64,000 nucleotides of DNA from Paenibacillus sp. KS-LC4 (GCF_036894955.1 NZ_CP145905.1:4482501-4546500); one strand, 5' to 3'. Counted from the first letter of the stretch, positions 53,461 through 62,668 are shown. Notes: generated from the sequence alone by a model not told the origin. Made by a program: numbers and translations.

Positions 53461-53555
53461 TAAATTATTATTGTATCGTTATTATCTCTCTACACGGCAG
53501 AAATTATTCCCGCCAGACGACAAATATGGACTATGAGGCTGAGGTTTCTGAATAT

Positions 53556-53592
53556 GAAAAAGGGGACTTGCTCATCGCTCATCCCCGCCTTT
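53556..53592 (-). terminator. Terminator after LacI gene 1
   Basis: On the minus strand GGGGA...TCCCC with a 15-nt loop, then TTTTTC, just past the stop codon. Confidence 0.7.
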
Positions 53593-54600
53593 CTAGGTCG
53601 TCCCTCTTTCAACTAAAGAGACGCCCAGCATATAATCTTTTTTTACTTCCTCACCGTTAATTTGCTGAATAATAATTTCTACCGATAGTTTGGCCATTTC
53701 CTCAATCGGCTGCTTCACGCTTGTTAATCTAGGCATGATTAAGGAGGCTAGAGCCACGTCATCATAGCCAATAATTTTAATATCGTCAGGAATTTTCCTG
53801 TTCATCTTTAAGCACGCTTGGATGACATAGGCGGAAATAACATCACTTGTTGCAAAGATGCCATCAACATCCTTATTTTCTTGCAAAAAATCCATTAGAA
53901 GCTCTACACCATTATCAATATCCGTATAATCATTGATTTCCAAGTAAAAGTTCATAATCTCGATGTTTCTTTCCTTGCACTCAGCTGAAAATCCTTCATA
54001 TCTAAGTCCTGAAAATATGCTTTTATTATTTAATAAATCACCATTATAGCCCTTTATGCCTCCATATATAAATGCCAGCTTGCGGCAGCCCTTATCAAGC
54101 AATAATTTTGCCACCATTCCCCCGCCAGCCTTATTGTCAGAGGTCACTAGGGGGACATGCTCAGCGATACTTCTGTCAAATGATAATAAAGGCAATTTCA
54201 ATTGCAAATAATCATCTGTCTCTAACAGCATACTCCCCATGATGATGCCATCCACTTGATTTTTTTTCAACATATCAATATATTGCTTTTCTTTTGTCCG
54301 ATCATTTTGCGAGTTGCACAATAGTAATTTATAATCGTTTTGAAAAGCATAATATTCTATATGCTGCGTTAATTCACTGAAAAATGGGTGAGCAATCTCT
54401 GGAATAATAAGCCCAATCAAATTCGACTTTTTCCTGAACAAGGACCGCGCAAGCTCATTCGGTTGATAGTTCAGCTCCTCCATCACCTGGTAAACTTTTT
54501 CGCGTGTAGTATTGCTTATGTAGCCTCGATTATTAAGAATGCGAGACACAGTAGTGACTGAAACTCCCGCCTTTTTAGCCACATCATCTATTTTAGGCAT
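53593..54600 (-). CDS. LacI-family regulator 1 of sucrose locus
   Basis: A 335-residue repressor: helix-turn-helix IDDVAKKAGVSVTTVSRILN, hinge ELNYQPNELARSLF, and an effector domain starting LIGLIIPEIAHPFFSEL. ATG 54600 has GGGAGGG upstream. It precedes the sucrose operon on the same strand with its own terminator. It is a close paralogue of the regulator at 55737: the recognition helices differ at one position (TTVSRILN against TSVSRVLN type), consistent with a shared operator. Confidence 0.94.
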   Translation of the reverse strand: MPKIDDVAKKAGVSVTTVSRILNNRGYISNTTREKVYQVMEELNYQPNELARSLFRKKSNLIGLIIPEIAHPFFSELTQHIEYYAFQNDYKLLLCNSQNDRTKEKQYIDMLKKNQVDGIIMGSMLLETDDYLQLKLPLLSFDRSIAEHVPLVTSDNKAGGGMVAKLLLDKGCRKLAFIYGGIKGYNGDLLNNKSIFSGLRYEGFSAECKERNIEIMNFYLEINDYTDIDNGVELLMDFLQENKDVDGIFATSDVISAYVIQACLKMNRKIPDDIKIIGYDDVALASLIMPRLTSVKQPIEEMAKLSVEIIIQQINGEEVKKDYMLGVSLVERGTT

Positions 54601-54708
54601 CCGTTTCCCTCCCTTATCGTTTATACAGTATAACAGGAATGCTCCGCACACTTCCATTTTGAATACCTATAAGAAATCATTTTTTCCAACATTATACTCA
54701 TTAGAAAA

Positions 54709-54738
54709 TAAAAAACGGCTGCGAAAGCAACCGTTTTG
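54709..54738 (-). terminator. Terminator after hydrolase gene
   Basis: AAAACGGTTGC pairs with GCAGCCGTTTT (one G-U) around TTTC, then TTATTTT on the minus strand. Confidence 0.88.
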
Positions 54739-54765
54739 TCGAAGCTTAACATCATGAACCAGCCA

Positions 54766-55710
54766 TCAGCCTTGCATGTTCTGCGGATTTAATGCTCGAT
54801 TTAAAGCATCAACGTAGGCTTTACTAGCCCGCTTACTGACTTCCGCTTGCGGTGCAGCTAATTCGAAAGCGTGGAAGCAGCCGGGATACATTTGAAACTC
54901 TACTTCTACACCCGCTTGAGCCAGCCGTGCCACATATTCAATCGTTTCATCCCGAAAAGGATCTAGTTGCCCAACACATGTATACGTAGGCGGCAGTCCG
55001 GCATAGCTTTCTGCACGGGAAGGCGCTGCATAGGGGGAAATGGTGCCCGAAGCATGCTCGCCTAAATACATGCTCCACGCTGCCCTATTATTGTCTCGAT
55101 TCCAAACCGCACGGTTTGTGCTAATTTCATGACTGGAGGCTGTTACATTACGATCATCAATCATCGGATACAATGGCATTTGAAAAGAAATAGCAGGTCC
55201 GCCTTGATCACGGGCCATTAATGAAAGTGCCGCCGTTAAACCACCGCCCGCGCTAGCCCCGGCGACGGCCAATCTTGTTATATCTATGTTTAATTCACTT
55301 GCAGAAGCCATCCACTTTAGTGCGGCATAGCAGTCATCTATCGCCGCAGGATAAGGATGCTCAGGAGCAAGACGATAATCTACGGATACGACGACACACT
55401 GGGTGTCCAGAACAAATCTTTCGCACAAAGCATCGTCTGAATCTGGATGCCCAAGAACATACCCCCCGCCATGAATCCATAACAGGGCAGGCAAGGCTGT
55501 TCCCGTTCTGTTCACAGGTTCATAAATCTTAAGCAGCAAATTGGAGGCTGGACCTGAAATCATCTGGGTTCTCGTTGCCACATGAGGAGACTTCTCTACC
55601 TCTTGTACCGGGACGCCTCGAAAAAGCTGCAAATCATTTGGCAGGTCCAATGGTGGAAGCTGCTCTAACGTTGCTCGCAGCTCCGGTAATACTCTGCTTT
55701 CGAAATTCAT
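54766..55710 (-). CDS. Alpha/beta hydrolase, hormone-sensitive-lipase type
   Basis: A 314-residue cytoplasmic esterase. Oxyanion motif HGGGYVLG (His about 80), nucleophile elbow GASAGGGL (Ser about 153), acid in GQLDPFRDE and His in CFHAFE complete the catalytic triad of family IV. ATG 55710 is six bases from AAGGAGG; ATG 55716 abuts it. It lies 26 bp after the second LacI gene and is probably made on the same transcript; the reason for the link is unclear, but deacetylation of imported acylated sugars is possible (inference). Confidence 0.9.
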   Translation of the reverse strand: MNFESRVLPELRATLEQLPPLDLPNDLQLFRGVPVQEVEKSPHVATRTQMISGPASNLLLKIYEPVNRTGTALPALLWIHGGGYVLGHPDSDDALCERFVLDTQCVVVSVDYRLAPEHPYPAAIDDCYAALKWMASASELNIDITRLAVAGASAGGGLTAALSLMARDQGGPAISFQMPLYPMIDDRNVTASSHEISTNRAVWNRDNNRAAWSMYLGEHASGTISPYAAPSRAESYAGLPPTYTCVGQLDPFRDETIEYVARLAQAGVEVEFQMYPGCFHAFELAAPQAEVSKRASKAYVDALNRALNPQNMQG

Positions 55711-55736
55711 ATTCATCCTCCTTATATAATGAGCGT

Positions 55737-56714
55737 TTAGGTTGTTTCTCTCTCAATCAATTCAATCGGCAATATATTTTCCTGTGATACAGCTTCGCCT
55801 TGTATCTGACCCATGATGAGTCTCACAGCCATTTTTCCAATTTCCTTCGTTGGCTGTTTAATCGTTGTAATAGCGGGGGTTAGAAGCTTTCCTAATTGAA
55901 TACCATCGTACCCTACAATCTTCACATCGTGAGGAACGGACTTCCCTAGTCGATGGCATTCCTTCAAAACCTGAGCGGCAATGATGTCACTGCTTGCGAA
56001 AACCCCATCTATATCTGGATTTTCTAAAAACATTTTGGTGACAAGCTGATCATATTCAGCATAATTAAAACCGTTCAAATCCGTTTGTAAAATGATATGC
56101 TCAATGCCTTTGATTGTAATCACTTTCTTAAACGCATCATGTCTCAATGTTGCCAATAGATTAAGATGAAGATTTCCGCTGATGTGTGCAATTTTTTTGC
56201 AGCCCTTTTTGATCAGCAAATTTGTAGCCAGCTCTCCGCCCTTATAATTATCGGATGAAATATAGGGAATCGTATCCGCGATTTGACGATCCAAGGTCAC
56301 CATTGGCAGCTTGATAGAGGTGTATTCTTTAATGTCCATCGTATGGCTACCCATAATAATTCCATCTACCTGGCTGGCCTTGAGCATATTAATATACTCT
56401 TTTTCTTTGACCATGTTTAATTGCGAATTACAAAGCAATATTTTGTATCCGTGCTTGTCAGCATAATATTCGATATGTTTAGTCACTTCCCCGAAGAACG
56501 GGTGTGAGACGTCTGGAATAATAAGACCGATAATATTGGATTTCTTCAGAATCAAGGATCGGGCAACTTGATTGGGCTGATAGTTGAGCTCATCCATTGC
56601 TTCCTGCACTCTCTTCTTAAGCTTTCCGCTGATGTATCCTCTATTGTTGAGTACTCTAGAAACAGAAGTGACGCTCACCCCTACTTTCTCCGCGATATCT
56701 TTAATCGTCGACAT
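55737..56714 (-). CDS. LacI-family regulator 2
   Basis: A 325-residue repressor closely related to regulator 1 along its whole length: IKDIAEKVGVSVTSVSRVLN, ELNYQPNQVARSLI, then LIIPDVSHPFF and YKILLCNSQ. GGAGG lies before ATG. Its promoter holds a perfect-arm palindrome with the same core as the sucrose operon operators. It appears to be an operon with the esterase. Two paralogues on one operator imply cross-regulation or heterodimers (inference). Confidence 0.93.
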   Translation of the reverse strand: MSTIKDIAEKVGVSVTSVSRVLNNRGYISGKLKKRVQEAMDELNYQPNQVARSLILKKSNIIGLIIPDVSHPFFGEVTKHIEYYADKHGYKILLCNSQLNMVKEKEYINMLKASQVDGIIMGSHTMDIKEYTSIKLPMVTLDRQIADTIPYISSDNYKGGELATNLLIKKGCKKIAHISGNLHLNLLATLRHDAFKKVITIKGIEHIILQTDLNGFNYAEYDQLVTKMFLENPDIDGVFASSDIIAAQVLKECHRLGKSVPHDVKIVGYDGIQLGKLLTPAITTIKQPTKEIGKMAVRLIMGQIQGEAVSQENILPIELIERETT

Positions 56715-56858
56715 TGGGCTTCCTCCAAACGTTATCCAGCAATTCGGCCGAACCTATAGCGTTTACTTCCAAAATGCCTAGCAAATATACATCGAGCTGT
56801 TCCTTTCTCACATTTTATTGCTTACAGATGTACCCCTAGTATATGGTTGGCATTTCCG

Positions 56859-56878
56859 TATGTCAAGCGGTTGACATA
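56859..56878. promoter_or_regulatory. LacI operator before regulator 2
   Basis: TATGTCAAGCGGTTGACATA: 8-bp perfect arms (TATGTCAA/TTGACATA) around GCGG, the same core as 53441-53460. It lies 145 bp before the regulator 2 start codon. The rest of 56715-57050 holds a terminator and no gene. Confidence 0.85.
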
Positions 56879-56916
56879 CAGGATAAAGCCAACAGTGATT
56901 CGCTTTCTTTTCCATT

Positions 56917-56953
56917 AAAAGCAGCCTATCCTCAATCAAGAATAGGCTGTTTT
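56917..56953. terminator. Terminator after vanZ-like gene
   Basis: Perfect arms CAGCCTAT/ATAGGCTG with 12-nt loop; CTTTTAAT follows on the minus strand and TTTTCGC on the plus strand. Confidence 0.8.
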
Positions 56954-57050
56954 CGCTCTTTTAGTCCAGTGAATAAAAGTATTAGACTGCCGCTGTTATT
57001 GAGCTGTTATTAAGCTGCCATTTTCCGTTAATTGCATCATATCTACGGAC

Positions 57051-57989
57051 TCAGTTCCAAAAATATATCATTCTCCTATACCCAACATCCCATATTTTTT
57101 CGTTCCCCTCAATGGTTATCGTGAGCTCACTGCCCGCCTCGATAGGAATTTCAAACATCGCCGGGAACAGTTCCGGATAAAGGCGTTGATCCTCTCCTGA
57201 GCTGGTCAACACCTCGCGTCCATTAACGAAAACACGGACACTACCAGAATAGTCCAGCTGTTCAGGTATCCCATAATTTAAGAAGAAAATAATCTCCTCC
57301 TTATTCGTATAAGTGAACGTTTTTAAATTTCCACTTTCAGCCTCATACATATTATAGCGGGGGCTTACGTCTTGACCGCTTAATTTAAAGCTATTTGCTT
57401 GTATTCCGGCTGATAGGTTTCCAGAGTTGTCCATCAATTCCTTTATCGCTACAAAGGGGCCTGCTTCTTTAGTCAACGCTTTATCCACAATCCCACACAA
57501 GCCCCATACCCCTACTAAAAGAACCACAGAGGAAATGGCGGTTATTATCATATTGCTCCAACCATTTTTTGAACGAAAACCAAGCTTATACGCCCCAAAA
57601 CCAATTACTGCACCTAATGAGTTTTGAATGGCGTCGTTAATATCGAAGCTGCCGAGAAACGAAATTGCCTGTGCGGTTTCCAGTACAATAATAGACAAAA
57701 AGAACAATATAATAAATCGAACAAAAGTGATTCGATATAATAATGGAATCCATAATCCAAAAGGGATAAAGGCTATGATGTTCCCAATCCCTACAAGATC
57801 CATGAGGTTAGGATGTAGAAGCTCAGATAGAGTTGGCAGCTTAAAAAAACTGTCAGGTAAAAAGATAAAGGTGTAGCCAGCGGTTTGCTCAGAGGCACCT
57901 GTTCTACCGAAAGCGAGAAACATAAAATAAAAAATTAGAACGGTATAGAGTATGGTTATGGTAAAAATAAGCTTACGTTGTTTTGTCAT
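57051..57989 (-). CDS. VanZ-like membrane protein
   Basis: A 312-residue protein: N-terminal VanZ domain of four or five membrane helices (LMDLVGIGNIIAFIPFGLWIPLL, ETAQAISFLGSFDINDAIQNSLGAVIG, the family's hallmark), then a membrane-anchored extracytoplasmic beta-rich domain of about 125 residues. VanZ proteins are linked to low-level resistance to glycopeptides, but most members have no known function. The long C-terminal domain is unusual. It is monocistronic. Confidence 0.87.
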   Translation of the reverse strand: MTKQRKLIFTITILYTVLIFYFMFLAFGRTGASEQTAGYTFIFLPDSFFKLPTLSELLHPNLMDLVGIGNIIAFIPFGLWIPLLYRITFVRFIILFFLSIIVLETAQAISFLGSFDINDAIQNSLGAVIGFGAYKLGFRSKNGWSNMIITAISSVVLLVGVWGLCGIVDKALTKEAGPFVAIKELMDNSGNLSAGIQANSFKLSGQDVSPRYNMYEAESGNLKTFTYTNKEEIIFFLNYGIPEQLDYSGSVRVFVNGREVLTSSGEDQRLYPELFPAMFEIPIEAGSELTITIEGNEKIWDVGYRRMIYFWN

Positions 57990-58089
57990 GGTTATCTCAA
58001 CCTCTTTACTATAATCACATATGTAACGTTTTGTATCGCAAAATCATTAAACTTCTATGTGCCGTTAAAAAAGATATTCAATAGTTACC

Positions 58090-58255
58090 TAGGGAGTGTC
58101 TGAGAACTCTGAGGGCAGCCAATTTTGCCGAATTTTCGTTCCATGCAAGGCGCGTTTGTGAAGGCGTACCGGGGGTGCGCCTTCGCAAACGGAACGAAGC
58201 AGGGGGCGGAAAGGCGGTGAAAGGGGCCACTGAACGGGTTTTCAGACACTCCCTA
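58090..58255. mobile_element. MITE-like element with TA target duplication
   Basis: A 162-bp element (58092-58253) with terminal inverted repeats GGGAGTGTCTGAGAAC and GTTTTCAGACACTCCC (15 of 16 complementary), flanked by TA on both sides (58090-58091 and 58254-58255). The inside folds into a long hairpin: TTCGTTCC/GGAACGAA outside and GTTTGTGAAGGCG/CGCCTTCGCAAAC inside. It has no gene of its own. TA duplication points to IS630/mariner-type transposition in trans. Confidence 0.85.
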
Positions 58256-58280
58256 AAAGGCTGTCGATTTCTCGACAGCC
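58255..58280 (-). terminator. Terminator after GNAT gene, shortened by element
   Basis: GGCTGTCGA/TCGACAGCC perfect stem; the minus-strand T-run is only TTTT before the inserted element begins. Confidence 0.75.
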
Positions 58281-58292
58281 TGGACAGAAGAG

Positions 58293-58736
58293 TTACTTCT
58301 GCTGTTCCTTATATTTCAAATGTAAAATGGGGTAAGGGCGGCCTGCTCCATCCGTCAAATCTTCACCGATTATTCCGAAGCCGTTTTTTAAGTAAAACCT
58401 TGTTGCATAAGCATTTTGTTTATTCACATCGACGGAAGTGATCCCAAAACGATTGATGCATTTTTCTAAAATTTGTTTCCCATACCCTTTGCCCATTTTA
58501 TCAGGATCGAGAAATAGTGCTTCCAAGTGATTTTCATTGATGGCGGTAAAACCAATGATAGAGTTTTCGATATACCAAAGACATACATCAAGATGAGGAA
58601 AATACATAGGTAATTCTTTTTTGATTTCCTCTTTATCCTTGACGCTCAAAAAATGATGAGTGGCCATTACCGACCGTTCCCAAAGATTTATAATCATCTC
58701 ATAGTCATTAACGGTTGCTTTTTTGTTTTGTATCAT
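58293..58736 (-). CDS. GNAT-family N-acetyltransferase
   Basis: A 147-residue acetyltransferase resembling YjaB. The acetyl-CoA pyrophosphate loop is DKMGKGYGKQIL (Q/RxxGxG/A form), after the strand ALFLDPD; the C-terminal strand FYLKNGFGIIGEDLTD is typical. AAGGAG lies before ATG. The acceptor substrate is unknown. Confidence 0.9.
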   Translation of the reverse strand: MIQNKKATVNDYEMIINLWERSVMATHHFLSVKDKEEIKKELPMYFPHLDVCLWYIENSIIGFTAINENHLEALFLDPDKMGKGYGKQILEKCINRFGITSVDVNKQNAYATRFYLKNGFGIIGEDLTDGAGRPYPILHLKYKEQQK

Positions 58737-58766
58737 TTCGTTCCGCTCCTTTTTCTTTTTAATTTA

Positions 58767-58832
58767 TCACGCTCCTTTCATCACTTTTTTGTAGATGGTG
58801 ATCGTAGTCCTCCAATTAATATATGATTCCAC
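58767..58832 (-). CDS. Possible 21-residue leader peptide
   Basis: GTG 58832 lies eight bases after GGAAGGAG and opens a 21-codon frame (MESYINWRTTITIYKKVMKG plus Ala) ending in TGA about 30 bp before the GNAT start. It could be a leader peptide, a tiny membrane-active peptide or a gene remnant. Only the binding site and spacing support it. Confidence 0.25.
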   Translation of the reverse strand: MESYINWRTTITIYKKVMKGA

Positions 58833-58875
58833 CCTTATCACTCCTTCCACAATTAAATTAATACACTGACATGCG

Positions 58876-59826
58876 CTAGCTTGCAGCTGACAGCTTCATA
58901 ACTACAATGTTAGGACGATTGAACAGGCGCTGGGGAATAACACTGTTGCCGAGTCCTCTGCTGACCAGCATATTCGTCTGACCGCTTGTATATTGGCCCG
59001 CATCGTACACGGGCAGTAAACCTTGCCCCGGAGCGACAAGCCCGCCAATGAACGGCAGCCTGACCTGCCCGCCATGGGCATGTCCCGAGAAGGTCAAATC
59101 TATTCCAGCACGAGCATAGACATCAAACAATTCGGGACGATGAGAGAGCAGTATCGTGTAAAGTCCCTCCTTGACTTGCTTTCCTCCCTCCGCTTTTGTG
59201 GAGGCACCTGCATTCTCTTTCCCGGCTATGTTGTCAAAGTCTTCAATAGCTGTTTGAATATTTTGCTCCACCGCCTCCGCAGCATGTCCGCCATACGCTG
59301 AAAATTTCGGATCGTCGATGCCTAGCAATCGAATTTCCCCAGCTCCAGCCACTGTCCCATCACCAGCTCCATTTCTATTCAGCAAGGGTATGCTTGCCGC
59401 TTCATTCCGCAGGACATGAACGCCTAGCTCAAGCAGCCTTTTCTCCAGCTCCGGGTAACGCGAATAAGCATATTCATGATTGCCCGTCACATAATAAACC
59501 GGAGCCAGCTTCACGATTTCTGCCATTAGCTCAAGGCTTTCCTCCTCACCTCCACGCCTGCTATCTATTAAATCGCCTGTAACGACGATAAGGTTAGGCT
59601 GCTGTTTTGCCACCTTGCGAACGAGCCGCGTCTGATTATTGCCAAATCTTTTGCCATGCACATCAGACAGCTGCACAATCGTAAAATCTTTCAATCCCTG
59701 CGGCAGCTTGGACGATGACAGCTGAAATGATGACACCGTCAAAGCATTATTTTGAAAATAAAGAAAAATGACGATAGCAGTTGCTGTAGCTAGGTATATC
59801 CCCACTCTTTTTAACGGCCTGCGCAT
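58876..59826 (-). CDS. Metallophosphoesterase, YkuE-like
   Basis: A 316-residue calcineurin-like phosphoesterase with one N-terminal membrane helix (about 8-26), placing the enzyme outside or at the membrane. All dinuclear-metal motifs are present: QLSDVHG, VVTGDLID, VTGNHEY, LLSHRPE and FSGHAHGGQ. The family includes lipid-A and UDP-sugar phosphatases and YkuE. It is monocistronic. Confidence 0.92.
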   Translation of the reverse strand: MRRPLKRVGIYLATATAIVIFLYFQNNALTVSSFQLSSSKLPQGLKDFTIVQLSDVHGKRFGNNQTRLVRKVAKQQPNLIVVTGDLIDSRRGGEEESLELMAEIVKLAPVYYVTGNHEYAYSRYPELEKRLLELGVHVLRNEAASIPLLNRNGAGDGTVAGAGEIRLLGIDDPKFSAYGGHAAEAVEQNIQTAIEDFDNIAGKENAGASTKAEGGKQVKEGLYTILLSHRPELFDVYARAGIDLTFSGHAHGGQVRLPFIGGLVAPGQGLLPVYDAGQYTSGQTNMLVSRGLGNSVIPQRLFNRPNIVVMKLSAAS

Positions 59827-59902
59827 AAGCTCCTCCTCTTCTTGCTATTCCTTTATGAATTCCAGCTCTTTCCTCTTGTCTATTATACCTGTTTCTATTT
59901 CC

Positions 59903-59940
59903 GAATAAAAATAAGCGGGACGCCCGGATGCGCCCCGCTC
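59903..59940 (-). terminator. Terminator after chemotaxis receptor
   Basis: AGCGGGGCGC with GCGTCCCGCT on the minus strand (small mismatches), then TATTTTTATT. Confidence 0.8.
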
Positions 59941-59953
59941 TTGTTCTAGTGCC

Positions 59954-61708
59954 TTATACGTTGACCTTCTTTACGGCTTCACTCATCTCATGTGTCTGTT
60001 GCCGAAGCAAACTCGACGTTTGAGCCACCTTCTGGAACATGACCGACTGCTCGCTGGTCAAACGGTAAATCTCATCCGAGCGTTCCGAGACGCCCGATGC
60101 AATATGCGCTATCGCATGTACGGACGCCGCCGCTTCCTCAGAACCTGCTGTCATCTCCTCAGCCGAAGCCGAAACTTCTTGAATGCGCTGCGTCACGATA
60201 CGGAAGGCATCCACCACTTCGGTAAAAGCCTGCTCTGCTTCCGCCGTAATAACTACGCCTTGGCCAATTTCTTGCGCGGTAACGCCCATCTTCGTACCGA
60301 TTTGCTGAGACTCCTGCTGGATGCCGAGAAGCAGATCCGATATCATCTGCACCGATAGACTTGAAGCTTCCGCCAGCTTGCGCACTTCATCGGCCACAAC
60401 CGCAAACCCTTTGCCGTGCTCGCCAGCATGTGCCGCTTCAATCGAGGCATTCAGCGCCAGCAGCTTCGTCTGCGTGGCAAAATCCCTAACCGCTTGCAGC
60501 GCCCCGCCAATTTCCTGTGAGTAGCCGCTCAGCACCTCCACCATCGCAGCTACATCGCCAGCTACTACAGATATGTTCTCCATCTGGTTTTTCATCTCTG
60601 TCATGCTTTGCTTGCCGGATTGCGCTGTAGCTAGTGCGCTTGCTGCTGCATCTGAAACTGCAGTAGAAGACTCGGATATGCTGGTAATTCCTTTTGCGAT
60701 TTCCTCCATCGCATTCGCGCTGTCGCCTGCGCCTTGCTTCTGCGTATGCGCCCCCTGCCGAATATGCTGTACGGAATGATCAACCGTCTTGCTCATGACG
60801 AGCATCTCCTCCGCATTACGGCTGAATTGCTCTGTCGAATCTACTAATATATCCGTCGTTGCCGCCACACCTGCAACCATATCGCTAATGATTTTGTTCA
60901 AGTTGCCGGACATATGAATCATCGCTTTAAACGTGCTGCCGATTTCATCCTCGCTTCTGAGATGATACGCCGTCAAAATTTGATTGGCCTGTGCGAGCTC
61001 GCCATGCGCCATTTTATCGACACTGTCCTTCAATACTTTGAGCGGTCTAAGACCCTTCACGACGAAGCGCGATACAATCGCTATGGCCGCAATCGTAATG
61101 AACAGCAGCAGCGCATAAAAGGGAATGCTCGACTTAATAATATCCTCTTCAATATCGCCTATAACCGATATAGCCGTATCAATGCCGATGACACCAATTA
61201 AAGCACCATTGCTGTCGGTAATTGGAGCATACGAGGAAATGTATTTTCCGTATTCCTCATTATCAATAATTTGTGAGCTCGCCGTTTTCCCTTGGAGCAG
61301 CGCCTGAACTGCTTCAACAGGCATATCCGTCACTTCATTGATCGGCGATGCCTTATCGACATCCTTCATGCCGTCTACCATAATAAGCGGCGTGCCCTTG
61401 TCATCAATTTTCACGAAATAAACATACATGGCGCCTATGCGCACCCGAAAATCATCAAGCTCATCACGTATAGTCAAAAACAAATCATTTTCCTTCGGCT
61501 CTTTGGCAAACTCAGCATAAGTAACGGTATTCAGCTGGTTGACGTAGCTTTGTGCAATCTGGATGTTATAGCTGGAAATGGCCTCCTGTGCAGCTGACTT
61601 CATATTTGCCAACTGCAGCACGACGCTGCCGGCAGAAATAACAACAATGACTAGCGTAACGACCGCAACAATGCGCGCCACTAAACGTTTCTTGAAAAAT
61701 CCGATCAT
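59954..61708 (-). CDS. Methyl-accepting chemotaxis protein
   Basis: A 584-residue receptor: membrane helix (about 8-30), extracytoplasmic Cache-type sensor, second helix (about 185-208), HAMP domain, and a long cytoplasmic signalling coil. The hairpin tip that binds CheA/CheW contains [20 protein letters not shown] and [14 protein letters not shown] 61708 has GAGG five bases upstream. The ligand is unknown; no che genes adjoin it. Confidence 0.94.
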   Translation of the reverse strand: MIGFFKKRLVARIVAVVTLVIVVISAGSVVLQLANMKSAAQEAISSYNIQIAQSYVNQLNTVTYAEFAKEPKENDLFLTIRDELDDFRVRIGAMYVYFVKIDDKGTPLIMVDGMKDVDKASPINEVTDMPVEAVQALLQGKTASSQIIDNEEYGKYISSYAPITDSNGALIGVIGIDTAISVIGDIEEDIIKSSIPFYALLLFITIAAIAIVSRFVVKGLRPLKVLKDSVDKMAHGELAQANQILTAYHLRSEDEIGSTFKAMIHMSGNLNKIISDMVAGVAATTDILVDSTEQFSRNAEEMLVMSKTVDHSVQHIRQGAHTQKQGAGDSANAMEEIAKGITSISESSTAVSDAAASALATAQSGKQSMTEMKNQMENISVVAGDVAAMVEVLSGYSQEIGGALQAVRDFATQTKLLALNASIEAAHAGEHGKGFAVVADEVRKLAEASSLSVQMISDLLLGIQQESQQIGTKMGVTAQEIGQGVVITAEAEQAFTEVVDAFRIVTQRIQEVSASAEEMTAGSEEAAASVHAIAHIASGVSERSDEIYRLTSEQSVMFQKVAQTSSLLRQQTHEMSEAVKKVNV

Positions 61709-61747
61709 TCGATCCTCTTCCTCCCGCATCAAACCCAGCCTTTTTTA

Positions 61748-61793
61748 AAATATAAGCATGTATAAGTTTTACACCTATAAAACGCTTATATTT
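61748..61793. repeat. AAATATAAGC inverted repeat, relative of 21.8-kb array
   Basis: AAATATAAGC (61748-61757) and GCTTATATTT (61784-61793) are perfect arms around an AT-rich 26-bp spacer, the same arrangement as spacer plus arms in the array at 21861-21909. It lies before the chemotaxis receptor gene. Confidence 0.55.
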
Positions 61794-61989
61794 CTCGGAC
61801 TGAAACGCGCCACGCCGCCAGAGGACGGCTTTTGCCATTTCACCTTGCTAGTCCGCTACCCAAACCTAACATGCTTCAAGCACTATGTATGGTGAAAATA
61901 TTAAACGAATATGTCGAAATTCGCAAGAAAATATTGGACCGCTAATTGCAATCGCTTAAGAAAGAAAAGTAGATTGCAGCGTCCATTTT

Positions 61990-62412
61990 TCAAAGTTGCT
62001 GCTTTAGCTGCCTACTTTTAGTTTCAGCAGCGATTTCCCTAATAAAAGGCGTTATCGCAAAAACATTTTCAATGTCCATCTCATCAAGTTTCGCCCAATA
62101 ATAAATGGTATTTATATGAATATTAATATCCTTTGTTAGATGATATTTTATGAGCGCAGCTATATTTTTCTCTGTCTTGTTTTCCGAAATGGCATCGTTG
62201 TATGATTCAATAATAATGATCATTAAAGCAAATTTTTCTTCGAGATTTAAGTCCATGTTTTCATATGCATGCAGGAATTCAGCGACTCTATTGGAATCAG
62301 CAACCTCGTATTCCCAGTCTTGTGTGTATTCACTTGGGGATGGCAGCTTGATTTTCTCTACAAGCCCCTCCACAGCGCTTCGTGTAACATATTTAGGATG
62401 TCTATTGTCCAT
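61990..62412 (-). CDS. Small protein of unknown function
   Basis: A 140-residue, mostly helical, acidic, soluble protein that I do not recognise (EEKFALMIIIIESYNDAISENKTEKNIAALIKYH). AGAGGTGG about ten bases before ATG supports it. Composition and size resemble immunity or stress proteins, but nothing specific is seen. It has no operon partners. Confidence 0.65.
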   Translation of the reverse strand: MDNRHPKYVTRSAVEGLVEKIKLPSPSEYTQDWEYEVADSNRVAEFLHAYENMDLNLEEKFALMIIIIESYNDAISENKTEKNIAALIKYHLTKDINIHINTIYYWAKLDEMDIENVFAITPFIREIAAETKSRQLKQQL

Positions 62413-62487
62413 TATTTAGTGCCACCTCTGTATATCATAATTAAAATGAACACCGATATTTTTCTATCTATATATTAGGACAGGCTT

Positions 62488-62668
62488 TGTGGACACAGCA
62501 GGCGCTATTTCAACAAAATCACGGGTTTTGGAGCAGTATGCGGACTCAGGCGCAGCTATTGTGCTGCCGATCAGCATTTTGACGGGATGAAGAGGGGCAT
62601 AACGGATCTCCTGTCCGCGTACGGCCTTAAATCGGCCCTATAGAAGCAATAGCGGAACCTCAGTCCGC
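62488..62668. repeat. Dispersed 180-bp repeat, copy 2
   Basis: It begins GTGGACACAGCAGGCGCTAT, has GCGGACTCAG at 62540, CTGTCCGCG near 62611, and ends AATAGCGGAACCTCAGTCCG plus C. Same order and nearly same length as 25055-25233. The remainder of 62413-62826 holds nothing else recognisable. Confidence 0.8.

Noticed and set aside
58175-58441. Plus-strand 88-codon frame
   Set aside because: It starts inside the MITE-like hairpin and runs antisense into the acetyltransferase gene.
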